A stretch of DNA of 64,000 bases, taken from positions 1 to 64,000 of the forward strand of contig JAFSDP010000012.1 of the NCBI GenBank assembly GCA_017436185.1, given 5' to 3'. Below are positions 25,447 to 34,268 of the stretch, one piece after another; within the stretch, counting starts at the first letter, position 1; the number at the start of each line of letters is the position of its first letter. The notes beneath the pieces were generated by a model. It made no database searches. It was given only the letters and a program-made list of their open reading frames with translations, and was not told the DNA's origin. This stretch comes from Alistipes sp. (GTDB lineage: Bacteria > Bacteroidota > Bacteroidia > Bacteroidales > Rikenellaceae). A program made the position numbers and the translations under genes.

Positions 25447-28400
25447 ATGAACATTTATAAGACATCGGTCAATAACCCGATTACCACCATCATCCTCTTT
25501 GCAACCATTGCAATTATGGGTGTGGTTTCGTTCACGCGACTCGGTATTGACCTTTTCCCCGACATCGAGAGTAATGCGATGTTGGTGATGACGACCTACC
25601 CGGGTGCGTCGGCCGAGGATATCGAGACCAACGTAACCCGTCCGATCGAGAACGTGCTCAACGGTGTGGACCACCTGAAGCATATGACCTCGACCTCGAA
25701 GGAGAATATCTCGGTGGTAGCCCTCGAGTTCCAATACGGCTACGATATTGACATCTTGGTCAATGACGTGCGCGATAAATTGGATATGCTATCCACACTC
25801 CCCGATGGCGTAAGTCAGCCCATTATCTTCAAGTTTACGGCGGATATGATCCCCGTCTTGATGGTGGGTGTGACGGCCCAGGAGAGTATGAGCGGTCTGT
25901 ATAAGATCCTTGACGACCAGGTGGCAACCCCCCTGGCTCGTGTAAGCGGTGTGGGTACGGTGTCGATTGCCGGTATTCCGCAACGTGAGATTCAGGTCTA
26001 TTGCGACCCGAATAAACTGGAGGCTTACGGCCTCTCGATTGAGGCTATCTCGGCGGCCATCGCCTCGGCCAACCGCAACACCCCCGCAGGTTCGTTCGAC
26101 CTGGGTTCGAACGCCTATTCGTTGCGTGTGGACCACGAGTTCGAGGATCCGAGCGAGATGCTTTCGCTGGTGGTAGGTTACCGCAACGGCACCCCCATTC
26201 TGTTGAGCGATGTAGCCAAGATTCAGGACTCGGTGCAGGAGCGTATTCAGGATACCTACAACAACGGCGAGAAGGGTGGTATGATTATCATCCAGAAGAA
26301 GTCGGGTGCCAATGCCGTAGAGATTTCGGAGGCGGTGAAGGAGCACCTGAATGAGATTCAGAAGACGCTGCCGACCGACGTGAAGATGTTTACCATTGTC
26401 GATACGTCGGACAACATCATTTCGACCGTAAACTCGCTGCGTGATACCATTATCACGACGCTGTTGCTGGTGATGATTGTGGTGTTCTTGTTCCTGGGTC
26501 GCTGGCGTGCTACGATTATCGTGGTGCTCACGATTCCTATCTCGCTGCTCTCGGCTGTGATCTATATTCTGGCTACCGGCGAGACACTCAACATCATTAC
26601 GATGTCGTCGCTCTCGATTGCCATCGGTATGGTGGTGGATAATGCCATTGTGGTATTGGAGAACATTACGACCCACATCGACCGTGGTGCTCGTCCCAAG
26701 CAGGCGGCTATCTTCGCCACCAAGGAGGTGGGTATCTCGGTGTTGGGCGGTACGCTGACCACGATTGCCGTGTTCCTGCCGCTGACGATGGTGACGGGTA
26801 TGGCCGGTATTCTGTTCAACTCGATGGGTTGGATGGTGACCATTACGCTGACCGTCTCGACCATTGCCGCTATCACCTTTACGCCGGTGTTGTGCTCGCT
26901 GATGATGAAGCGTAACCCCAAGAAGGCGTGGTTCCAGGGCAAGCTTGATGCCGTGATGGAGCACTTCAACAACTTCTATGGAGGTGTGCTGGCTTGGTGT
27001 GTAACGCACCGCAAGACCGTGCTTATCGGCTCGCTGGTGCTCTTCGTGGGCGTGATCGGCCTCTTGACCCCGATGATGAAGTCGGAGTTCTTCCCCGTAC
27101 AGGATAGTGCCCGTATCAGTGCCGAGATTAAGCTCCCCGCAGGTACCCGTCAGGAGATTACCCGTGACTTGGCTTTGGAGCTTACCGAGCGCATCAAGGC
27201 CGCCTATCCGAACGAGATTACGATGGTCAATGTGCGTGAGGGTCAGGCCGATACCGACAATATCTTCGCTTCGTTGCAGGATAACGGTACGCACCTTATT
27301 TCGATGAACATCTCGCTTGTGAAGAAGACCGAGCGTGACCTGACGCTGACCGAGATTGGTGACGGCATTCGTAAGATGCTTGGCGAGTACACCGCCATTC
27401 GTACCTTCACCGTTACCGAGGGTGGTGGCGGCGGTATGGCCGGTAAGTCGTCGGTGGATATCGAGCTTTACGGTCACGACTTCGACACGTCGGATGCCCT
27501 GGCCGAGCAGATTGCTCAGATGTTCCGCCAGATGGAGGGTTGCTCGGAGGTGACCATTTCGCGTAACGAGTACACCCCCGAGTATCAGGTGGATTTCGAT
27601 CTGGAGAAGCTGGCTCGTGCCGGTCTGGATGTAACGACTGCCTCGACCTACCTGCGTAACCGCATCAACGGCTCGGTGATGTCGTACTACCGTGAGGACG
27701 GTGACGAGTATGATATTCGTGTGCGCTACGACAAGAAGTTCCGTGAGTCGCTGGAGGATATCGAGAACATTACCATCTATAACCAGATGGGGCAGGGTGT
27801 GAAGATTCGTGACGTAGGTACGGTGCGCGAGACCTCGACCCCTCCCGATATTACTCGTAAGGACCGTGAGCGTTATGTGACCATTTCGGGTACGGTGGCT
27901 GCCGGTTATGCCCTTTCGGATCTGGTTGAGAAGACCAACATCGAGATGGAGAAGATTCAGATGCCTTCGGGCTTTATGTGGCAGATTGGTGGTACCTACG
28001 AGGACCAGCAGGAGACCTTTGGTGACCTGATTCTGCTGATGGCCCTGATGGTGGTGTTGGTGTTTGTGATTATGGCATCGCAGTTTGAGTCGCTGACCTA
28101 TCCCTTCGTGATTATGTTCTCGTTGCCGTTTGCTGTGTTGGGTGTGATTATCGGTCTGGTGCTGACCGGCACGCCGATGAACATTATGTCGATGCTCGGT
28201 ATTCTGATGCTTATCGGTATTGTGGTGAACAACGGTATTGTGCTCGTGGATTACACGCTGCTGTGCCGTGAGCGTGGTATGAATATCATCGATGCCGTGG
28301 TTACGGCAGGTCGCAGCCGTCTGCGCCCGATTCTGATGACCACGCTGACCACTGTACTTGGTATGATTCCGATGGCCGTAGGTAACGGTGTAGGTTCGGA

Positions 28401-28551
28401 GATGTGGAACTCTCTCGGTATGTCGGTGGCTTGGGGTCTTTCGTTCTCGACCCTTATTACGCTGATTCTGATTCCGACGCTCTTCTCGGCCTTTGCCGTC
28501 TTCGGTGAGAATCGTAAGGCCAAGAAGGCACTGAATGCAAACAACGACTAA
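25447..28551 (+). CDS. RND efflux pump permease (AcrB/HAE1-like)
   Basis: A 1034-residue inner-membrane proton-driven exporter. About twelve membrane segments and two large periplasmic loops are seen. SLSIAIGMVVDNAIVVLENI in TM4 carries the proton-relay Asp; the second residue of the usual DD pair is Asn, as in many Bacteroidota members. FFPVQDSARISAEIKLPAGT and the TM10-11 segment (LILLMALMVVLVFVIMASQFESL) also match. Substrate not predictable (drugs, bile acids or others). Part of tolC-mfp-rnd-PG0541-like operon. Confidence 0.95.
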   Translation: MNIYKTSVNNPITTIILFATIAIMGVVSFTRLGIDLFPDIESNAMLVMTTYPGASAEDIETNVTRPIENVLNGVDHLKHMTSTSKENISVVALEFQYGYDIDILVNDVRDKLDMLSTLPDGVSQPIIFKFTADMIPVLMVGVTAQESMSGLYKILDDQVATPLARVSGVGTVSIAGIPQREIQVYCDPNKLEAYGLSIEAISAAIASANRNTPAGSFDLGSNAYSLRVDHEFEDPSEMLSLVVGYRNGTPILLSDVAKIQDSVQERIQDTYNNGEKGGMIIIQKKSGANAVEISEAVKEHLNEIQKTLPTDVKMFTIVDTSDNIISTVNSLRDTIITTLLLVMIVVFLFLGRWRATIIVVLTIPISLLSAVIYILATGETLNIITMSSLSIAIGMVVDNAIVVLENITTHIDRGARPKQAAIFATKEVGISVLGGTLTTIAVFLPLTMVTGMAGILFNSMGWMVTITLTVSTIAAITFTPVLCSLMMKRNPKKAWFQGKLDAVMEHFNNFYGGVLAWCVTHRKTVLIGSLVLFVGVIGLLTPMMKSEFFPVQDSARISAEIKLPAGTRQEITRDLALELTERIKAAYPNEITMVNVREGQADTDNIFASLQDNGTHLISMNISLVKKTERDLTLTEIGDGIRKMLGEYTAIRTFTVTEGGGGGMAGKSSVDIELYGHDFDTSDALAEQIAQMFRQMEGCSEVTISRNEYTPEYQVDFDLEKLARAGLDVTTASTYLRNRINGSVMSYYREDGDEYDIRVRYDKKFRESLEDIENITIYNQMGQGVKIRDVGTVRETSTPPDITRKDRERYVTISGTVAAGYALSDLVEKTNIEMEKIQMPSGFMWQIGGTYEDQQETFGDLILLMALMVVLVFVIMASQFESLTYPFVIMFSLPFAVLGVIIGLVLTGTPMNIMSMLGILMLIGIVVNNGIVLVDYTLLCRERGMNIIDAVVTAGRSRLRPILMTTLTTVLGMIPMAVGNGVGSEMWNSLGMSVAWGLSFSTLITLILIPTLFSAFAVFGENRKAKKALNANND

Positions 28552-28566
28552 AAGTATAAAAGGAGT

Positions 28567-28860
28567 ATGAAAGCAGTATTTTTAGCCTGTGATCAGGCAA
28601 TGTACGATGCCGTACTTGCCCTGATGAATGAGATGGAGATTCGTGGTTACACGGGTTGGGAGGAGTTGATCGGTCGCGGTTCGCAGACCGGCGATCCTCA
28701 CCTCGGTTCGCACGCCTGGCCCTCGATGAACTCAGCTCTTATTGCCGTGATGGAGGATGCAAAGGCTTCGGCCTTCCTTGCTCGTCTTCGCCAGATTGAT
28801 GCAGAGAACTCGAACCAAGGCCTGCGTGCCTTCGCCTGGAATGTGGCAGAGGCGATGTAG
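28567..28860 (+). CDS. PG0541-family transporter-associated protein
   Basis: A 97-residue protein matching the PG0541 type found after RND pump genes in Bacteroidota: MKAVFLACDQAMYDAVLALMNEMEIRGYTGWEELIGRG, HLGSHAWPSMNSALIAV and a C-terminal RAFAWNVAEAM. The alternating strands and helices resemble a small ferredoxin-like/PII fold, so a regulatory role on the pump has been suggested (inference). Starts 15 bp after the permease gene and is followed by a strong terminator. Confidence 0.85.
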   Translation: MKAVFLACDQAMYDAVLALMNEMEIRGYTGWEELIGRGSQTGDPHLGSHAWPSMNSALIAVMEDAKASAFLARLRQIDAENSNQGLRAFAWNVAEAM

Positions 28861-28882
28861 TCGCTCAAATTTTTCCTTTTTG

Positions 28883-28918
28883 GAGGTAATCCGCCTTTTG
28901 CGGGTTACCTCTTTTTTT
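28883..28918 (+). terminator. Terminator of the efflux operon
   Basis: GAGGTAA … TTACCTC with an inner CCGC/GCGG pairing, then seven T. Confidence 0.85.
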
Positions 28919-29036
28919 ACCCCTTACAGTGCCGAATTGTGGCGGTGTAAAATATGCTGAATGCCAACTGTTTGCATTGTGTGGTGTTTTGATTATTTTT
29001 TCGTTCTATTTGCCAAAAAATGACCATTCGGTTTTA

Positions 29037-29044
29037 TATATTTG
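29037..29044 (+). promoter_or_regulatory. -7 element for the WYL gene
   Basis: TATATTTG fits TAnnTTTG; TTTG at 29009-29012 lies 24 nt upstream, slightly far. Argues for the ATG at 29101. Confidence 0.5.
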
Positions 29045-29100
29045 CCAAAAGTTTAATGTTTAGACACATCCCAGTTCCATTTTTCTATAACTTTAATTAT

Positions 29101-30012
29101 ATGGCAGCAGCACTATTTAACCGTTACATTTGGCTGGTCGATACCATTTACAGCGCAGGTAACATTTCACGCGACGAAATCAATCGTCGTTGGCGAACCA
29201 GTCAGTACAACGAAGATCACGAAGCGGAGATTCCCGAGCGCACCTTCCATCGCCACAAGGATGCCATCCAGTCGATGTTCGACATCGAGATTCGTTACAA
29301 CCGCTCCAACGAGACCTACTACATCGCCAACCTCGACGATGCGATGAATGGCGAGATACGCAAATGGCTCGTCAATACCTTTGCGGTCAATAACCTCATT
29401 CAGGAGGGTCACCAACTCAAGAAGCGCATCCTCTTCGAGGAGATTCCCTCGGGACAGCGTTTCCTGACCCCCATCATCGAGGCGATGCGTGACGAATGGG
29501 TCGTAAAGATGGGCTATCGTGGTTTCGATAGAGAGGAGGCGCACACCTTCATCGTCGAGCCTTATTGTGTCAAGGTCTTTCGCCAACGTTGGTATTTGGT
29601 GGCACGCAATGTGACCTACGACGAGGTGCGTATCTATGCCCTCGACCGCATCGAGAGTTTCCAGACCATCGATGTTCATTTCCGACTGCCTCGTGACTTT
29701 GATGCGGCACGCTACTTCGAGAATAGCTTCGGCATCACCGTTGAGCCCGACCGCAAACCCGAGTTGGTGCGTGTGAAGGTCAGTCCCCGCCAGAGCAACT
29801 ACCTGCGCACGTTGCCCCTGCATCGCTCGCAAGAGGAGGTGGAGCGTGAGCCTGACTACTCGATTTTCGAGTACCTGCTGGTGCCTACGTTCGATTTCCA
29901 GCAGGAGCTGCGTCGCTATGGCGCCGATTTGGAGGTCCTCTCGCCCCGCTGGTTGCGTGAAGAGGTGATTGCCGACATTCACCGTCAGATTGCCAACTAC
30001 ATCCGTCAGTAA
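29101..30012 (+). CDS. WYL-domain transcriptional regulator
   Basis: A 303-residue protein. The N-terminus (ALFNRYIWLVDTIYSAGNISRDEINRRW, then ERTFHRHKDAIQSMF) is a winged-helix-like DNA-binding region of HTH_11/DeoR type, and the middle (MGYRGFDREEAHTFIVEPYCVKVFRQRWYLVARN…RIYALDRIESF) is the WYL fold, which senses ligands such as single-stranded DNA or nucleotides in characterised relatives. A C-terminal WCX-like extension follows. The ATG at 29101 is preferred to 29020, which lies before the -7 element. WYL proteins often control defence or DNA-damage genes; here the RyR cluster lies downstream. Confidence 0.88.
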   Translation: MAAALFNRYIWLVDTIYSAGNISRDEINRRWRTSQYNEDHEAEIPERTFHRHKDAIQSMFDIEIRYNRSNETYYIANLDDAMNGEIRKWLVNTFAVNNLIQEGHQLKKRILFEEIPSGQRFLTPIIEAMRDEWVVKMGYRGFDREEAHTFIVEPYCVKVFRQRWYLVARNVTYDEVRIYALDRIESFQTIDVHFRLPRDFDAARYFENSFGITVEPDRKPELVRVKVSPRQSNYLRTLPLHRSQEEVEREPDYSIFEYLLVPTFDFQQELRRYGADLEVLSPRWLREEVIADIHRQIANYIRQ

Positions 30013-30034
30013 TCCTTTTCTATAAAAATAGTGT

Positions 30035-30068
30035 AACTCCCTGCTCGATGGCGCAGGGAGTTTTTTTT
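30035..30068 (+). terminator. Terminator after the WYL gene
   Basis: AACTCCCTGC … GCAGGGAGTT, then eight T: a strong intrinsic terminator. Confidence 0.9.
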
Positions 30069-30099
30069 GTGCCCGGAGTTGCAGATTTTAGCCTTTTTG

Positions 30100-30131
30100 T
30101 TTGCATTTTTGACCAAATTTTCCTATGTTTG
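30100..30131 (+). promoter_or_regulatory. Promoter of the RyR/sigma cluster
   Basis: TTTG (30100-30103), 20 nt, TATGTTTG (30124-30131), 35 bp before the ATG at 30166. Confidence 0.65.
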
Positions 30132-30165
30132 TACTATTGTGAATATACCGTCTTAAACTGTTGCT

Positions 30166-32508
30166 ATGGATTTTCTTTCAACATATTGTACCATTGGTGG
30201 TTGGGATATAGTTCGACTTCTATTGGGTGCTACTTTTATTTTTGGTACGATTTATTTTCTGTTGCGCTCGCTGGGCCTTACAGATAAAATACGTCGTGAC
30301 CGTGTGCTTGTGGGTGGTAACTACATTCCCCAAGTCATTATTATAGTAGTTTTGCTCCCCATAATTATCGGTATTGGTTGTTGGATAATGAACCTCACGA
30401 GTGAATACCTGCTCGGTGATGTCAATGGCCCGAATTATGGTGATGTCAAAATGTTGAAAAAAATCACACACAGCACTTTCGAGTCTTTTCTGGCTACCTT
30501 GTGGTCGGTGTATTACCATTTCGTCGATCCGGGCAACCAACATATGACGTTGGGATATCTTGCCGCATTCGTGGTCGCTGTGATCTCTATATTCGGCATC
30601 TTTGCCTTGAACGGTCTGTTGGTTTCGACCATTATCAACTGGGTCGATGATCGCAAAGAGAAGTGGGAGCGTGGTGATGTGCGCTACGACGATGTGAACT
30701 ATTTTAAGGATTATGTGGCCATTATCGGTGGCCACGAAATGGTGCCGCAGTTGTGTCGTCACATCTTCGAGGAGAAGGGAAATCCCCCCTACATTCTGAT
30801 TCAGTGTCGTGGTCGGGTAGGGGTGTTGCGTCGCAAGTTGGTCTCGGCGCTTACGCCCGAGCAGGAGCAGCGTGTGATTATCTACTATGGCGACCGCACC
30901 TCGGTCGAAGATATCGCCTCGTTGAAGTTGGAGCGTGCCCGTGAGATATACCTCATTGGCGAGAATCCCAAAATTGACGAGAATGAACACGATGCCCTCA
31001 ATATGCTCTCGCTGAACTGCATTACGACCTACCTCAAAGACCATTGCGCCGAGGGTCAGCAGCCGATTTCGTGTCGTGTGATGTTCGAGTACCAGACCAC
31101 CTTCTCGGTCTTCCAATTCTCGGATTTGGATGCTTCGAAGCGCCAGCAAATCAACTTCCGCCCCTTCAACTTCTACGAGATGTGGGCGCAGCGTATTTTT
31201 GTGAAGTCGTTGGATGTGGCACCGAAGAAAAGAGACGAAATCTATATGCCGCTCGATACGTGGTACGATGCCAAAGGTAAAGTAAGTCACGGCATCACCT
31301 ACGAGAGTGACAAACAGGTTCACCTGGTGGTGGTGGGTATGTCGAAGGTGGGTATTGCTATGGCCGTCGAGGCGGCTCACGTGGCCCACTATCCCAACTT
31401 CCTGCGCGATACGAAGCTGCGTACCAAGATTACCTTCATCGACGCCAACGCTTGGCAAGAGATGCACTTCTTTACGGGTCGCTACAAGGATCTGTTCGAG
31501 CTTTCGCATTGGAGCTACCAGGATACGACGGGCCGTCACGAGGCAGTTACCCACAAGCCCGATCAGGCGAAATGGAATCACCTGGGCAACCTCGAAGAGC
31601 TGATCGATATCGAGTGGGAGTTCATCGAAGGTACGTTGGAGTCACCCGTGGTGCAAAATTATTTGCGTGATTTGGAGGCCAACGAAAACGAGCTGCTGAC
31701 GGTGGCTATGTGCTTGACACAGACCCACCAAGCCGTGGCCGGAGCCCTCTATATGCCGCAGGAAACCATCGCCAAAGCGGTGCAGGTTTTGGTCTATCAG
31801 CCCTTTAATGATTCAATTATTGGAAACATTTCGGGCACCACTGCCGTAAATGAACGCTACAAGCGCTTCAAACCCTTCGGTATGGTGACTTCGGGGTGCG
31901 AGGTGGTAGGTATGAGCGACCGTGCTGCCCGTCTGATCAACCACGTCTATTGGTACGTCAATGATTGGGAATTGAAGAATTTGGTATCGGTTGACCAGGA
32001 TTGGAATGCAGCTGTATCGAGTGCCGACAATGGCAAATCGGGTGCAGCTGCCCGTTGGTCGAACATCTACAACGCCAACACCATCGCCACTAAACTGCGC
32101 AGCATCGGGTGGACGGAGGATGCCGCAAAACCGGTCCAGGCGATTGATGAGGAGTTGGTGCTTCAATTGGCAATGGTGGAGCATAACCGTTGGACGGTTG
32201 AGCAGCTGCTGTTGAACTATCGACCCGTAAGTGCCGCAGTGCAGCTTGAATTGAAGGAGGATTGTTGCAAATTGGCTGAAGTCGAGTCGCTCATTGAGGC
32301 TTGCACCAACGATGAAGAGAAAAAGAAACTGAAGGCCCAACGTGATGACTTGAAGGAGCGCAAAAATGCGTGGAAGCAGCGGATGCACCACCACGATATT
32401 TGCACCTACGAGCGGTTGCGTGAGGTTGATTTCCCGACCCTGAAGTACGACATTGCCATCTGTCGTTCGTTGCCCTATATGGTGCGGGAGCTGAAGCGGA
32501 AAAAGTAA
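30166..32508 (+). CDS. Channel-like membrane protein with nucleotide-binding-like segments and C-terminal RyR domain
   Basis: A 780-residue protein. Three N-terminal hydrophobic segments (about 13-33, 48-70 and 125-150) with a TLWSVYYHFVDPGNQHMT loop before the third look like a minimal ion-channel pore. Cytosolic parts hold two TrkA/RCK-like strands (YVAIIGGHEMVPQLCRHIFEE near 185; VHLVVVGMSKVGIAMAVEAAH near 385), resembling CASTOR/POLLUX-type architecture. Near residue 660 VEHNRWTVEQLLLNYRP and later HHDICTYERL…KYD match the RyR domain. It probably gates ions in response to a soluble ligand (inference). The sigma gene follows 29 bp later. Confidence 0.7.
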   Translation: MDFLSTYCTIGGWDIVRLLLGATFIFGTIYFLLRSLGLTDKIRRDRVLVGGNYIPQVIIIVVLLPIIIGIGCWIMNLTSEYLLGDVNGPNYGDVKMLKKITHSTFESFLATLWSVYYHFVDPGNQHMTLGYLAAFVVAVISIFGIFALNGLLVSTIINWVDDRKEKWERGDVRYDDVNYFKDYVAIIGGHEMVPQLCRHIFEEKGNPPYILIQCRGRVGVLRRKLVSALTPEQEQRVIIYYGDRTSVEDIASLKLERAREIYLIGENPKIDENEHDALNMLSLNCITTYLKDHCAEGQQPISCRVMFEYQTTFSVFQFSDLDASKRQQINFRPFNFYEMWAQRIFVKSLDVAPKKRDEIYMPLDTWYDAKGKVSHGITYESDKQVHLVVVGMSKVGIAMAVEAAHVAHYPNFLRDTKLRTKITFIDANAWQEMHFFTGRYKDLFELSHWSYQDTTGRHEAVTHKPDQAKWNHLGNLEELIDIEWEFIEGTLESPVVQNYLRDLEANENELLTVAMCLTQTHQAVAGALYMPQETIAKAVQVLVYQPFNDSIIGNISGTTAVNERYKRFKPFGMVTSGCEVVGMSDRAARLINHVYWYVNDWELKNLVSVDQDWNAAVSSADNGKSGAAARWSNIYNANTIATKLRSIGWTEDAAKPVQAIDEELVLQLAMVEHNRWTVEQLLLNYRPVSAAVQLELKEDCCKLAEVESLIEACTNDEEKKKLKAQRDDLKERKNAWKQRMHHHDICTYERLREVDFPTLKYDIAICRSLPYMVRELKRKK

Positions 32509-32537
32509 AAACGAAAACCTAAAAAATAGAAACCGAA

Positions 32538-33086
32538 ATGACTGACTTTGAAATTGTAGAAGGGTTGATTGCTCGTGACCCCGAGGTGACGAAAGTCTTC
32601 TTCTTTGTCAATTGCAAGCCACTCATCTACTCCATCATCAACAAGGTGTATGGCAACACCTCGTTGGCGGATTACGATGAGATGGTGAACGATTTGTATG
32701 TGCATTTGATAGAGAACGATGCCGCTCGTCTTCGCCAATACGGGGGTCGCAGCTCAATTTATCAGTGGCTCAAGACCGTTGCCATTCGTTATTTTATCCA
32801 AAAACGCAATAGAGTGATAGATTCCGATGGTGACGATTCTCTTTATTTTAGAACTTCGGGCGAGCACACGATGTCGCGTGTCGAATTTGAGATGGATTTG
32901 GATGCGTTGATCGAACGTGTGAAGGTGGAGCGTTACCGCCAGGTGTTACGCCTGATTTTTATTGAGGATTGTAGTGCGGAGGATGCAGCCGACCGTTTGG
33001 GAGTGACTGCAGCAAACTACTATAATATTAAACATCGCGCTATGCAGTATATGTTGCGCGAAGCAAAAATTGAACGTTATGAGTAA
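32538..33086 (+). CDS. ECF-type RNA polymerase sigma factor
   Basis: A 182-residue sigma-70 family protein. Region 2 covers VTKVFFFVNCKPLIYSIINKVYGN…YDEMVNDLYVHLIEND…YQWLKTVAIRYFIQKRNR; region 4 covers RYRQVLRLIFIEDCSAEDAADRLGVTAANYYNIKHRAMQYM. A divergent region 4 with NYYNIKHRA is usual for Bacteroidota sigma factors of this type. It would redirect RNA polymerase to its own set of promoters. The next gene overlaps its stop by 8 bp, which suggests translational coupling to a regulator or partner. Confidence 0.85.
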   Translation: MTDFEIVEGLIARDPEVTKVFFFVNCKPLIYSIINKVYGNTSLADYDEMVNDLYVHLIENDAARLRQYGGRSSIYQWLKTVAIRYFIQKRNRVIDSDGDDSLYFRTSGEHTMSRVEFEMDLDALIERVKVERYRQVLRLIFIEDCSAEDAADRLGVTAANYYNIKHRAMQYMLREAKIERYE

Positions 33087-34179
33087 GATCCAGATCACGG
33101 ACGAATTGCTGGCTGCCTTTTTGGATGGCAATGCGACCCGAGAGGAGGCTCAAGCCATTTTAGCTGCAGCACAAACAGATGCAGAATTAACCGAATTTTT
33201 GGCTATTGCTGCCGACGTATCACCCTTGGTGGCGTGGGGCGAACCGCTGCCGGTGAGTGCGCTGGCGGCGGCCAACGAGACCGACAACAACTGTTCGGTG
33301 CGATGTGAGGCCTACGCACTTCGCGTGTGTGGCGTCGCGGTCTCCGATGCCGAGTTAGAGCAAGTCTCGCAGGAGAACGGATGGCTCAAGGATGGAGGAA
33401 CAGCCTTGGCGAATGTGGGACGATTAGCCGAAAAATATGGTCTTTCGGTGAGTCGATCCTACGACTCCTCCCTCTCCGATCTAACGAAAGCCCTCGAGAA
33501 TGGATGTGTGCCGCTCGTCGTTGTTGATGGCGGTGAACTCCTGGGCGACCAGGCGGCCGAGCAGTTCGAAGACCTCTTCGTCGGCCAAATTCCCGACCAC
33601 GTGGTGGTTGTCTTGATGTGCGATTTAAGACAGAATATCGTCACCTGTTATAATCCTGCCGTCGGTGAAATACCGCAGCAAATTCCTCTCGGCCAGTTCT
33701 TGGACGCTTGGCAGGATTCGCACAATTATCTGATTTCGATTTCCAGCAAAACCATCGCCAAAGCGACCTATGTACCTACGCCTATCGAGGTGGCGGATGT
33801 GGAGTTGCCCTCCGAGCTGATTGAGTTGCGTGAGGCGATTGCCGAGAATACCCACGATGTGTGGGCCAAGGCCCGAATGGATGAGGGTTGGATCTATGGC
33901 GAGAAGCGTGACGATATCGCCAAGACGCACCCCGATTTGGTGCCTTACAGCGATTTGACGGATGGCGAAAAGGAGTACGATAGAACGATGGCCGTCAATG
34001 TTATCAAACTAATGTATAAGTTGGGCTACGATTTGGTGCGGCGTCAAGACACCGATTTTTATCGTGCGACGATTCAGCAACTAAGAAGCATTCCCAAGAG
34101 CTTCATCTGCCCCAATTGCAAGGGGAGCTATATGGAGCGAGATCTTTTCTGCCCCAATTGTGGCAAACGCATTGATTAA
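33079..34179 (+). CDS. C39-peptidase-like, RyR and zinc-ribbon protein
   Basis: A 366-residue three-part protein. The N-terminal ITDELLAAFLDGNATREEAQAIL segment resembles the tail-like start of sigma-linked partners. Residues about 70-225 suggest a C39-like papain fold (NNCSVRCEAYALRVCG, later DHVVVVLMCD and CYNPAVG as Cys-His-Asn candidates). A RyR domain follows (DVWAKARMDEGWIYGEKRDDIAKTHPDLVPY…EKEYDRTMAVNVIKLMYKLGY), then a C-terminal zinc ribbon (CPNCKGSYMERDLFCPNCG). ATG 33079 overlaps the sigma gene. Possible anti-sigma or protease-type regulator; unproven. Confidence 0.65.
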   Translation: MSKIQITDELLAAFLDGNATREEAQAILAAAQTDAELTEFLAIAADVSPLVAWGEPLPVSALAAANETDNNCSVRCEAYALRVCGVAVSDAELEQVSQENGWLKDGGTALANVGRLAEKYGLSVSRSYDSSLSDLTKALENGCVPLVVVDGGELLGDQAAEQFEDLFVGQIPDHVVVVLMCDLRQNIVTCYNPAVGEIPQQIPLGQFLDAWQDSHNYLISISSKTIAKATYVPTPIEVADVELPSELIELREAIAENTHDVWAKARMDEGWIYGEKRDDIAKTHPDLVPYSDLTDGEKEYDRTMAVNVIKLMYKLGYDLVRRQDTDFYRATIQQLRSIPKSFICPNCKGSYMERDLFCPNCGKRID

Positions 34180-34203
34180 ATGTGAAGGTGCTATGAGTTA
34201 GAT

Positions 34204-34240
34204 TTGTCGGAGGCGTGATAGAAAAAGCGGCCTCCGACAA
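34204..34240 (+). terminator. Strong hairpin between two RyR genes
   Basis: TTGTCGGAGGC pairs perfectly with GCCTCCGACAA, 15 nt loop. No T tract follows, so it may lower rather than stop read-through into the next gene. Confidence 0.5.
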
Positions 34241-34268
34241 TCTATATCATAAAACCAAATTCAACACT

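Noticed and set aside
23708..27477. Long minus-strand frames opposite the efflux operon
   Set aside because: Antisense shadows of tolC, MFP and RND genes; rich in His, Leu and Arg as expected from reverse-read codons.
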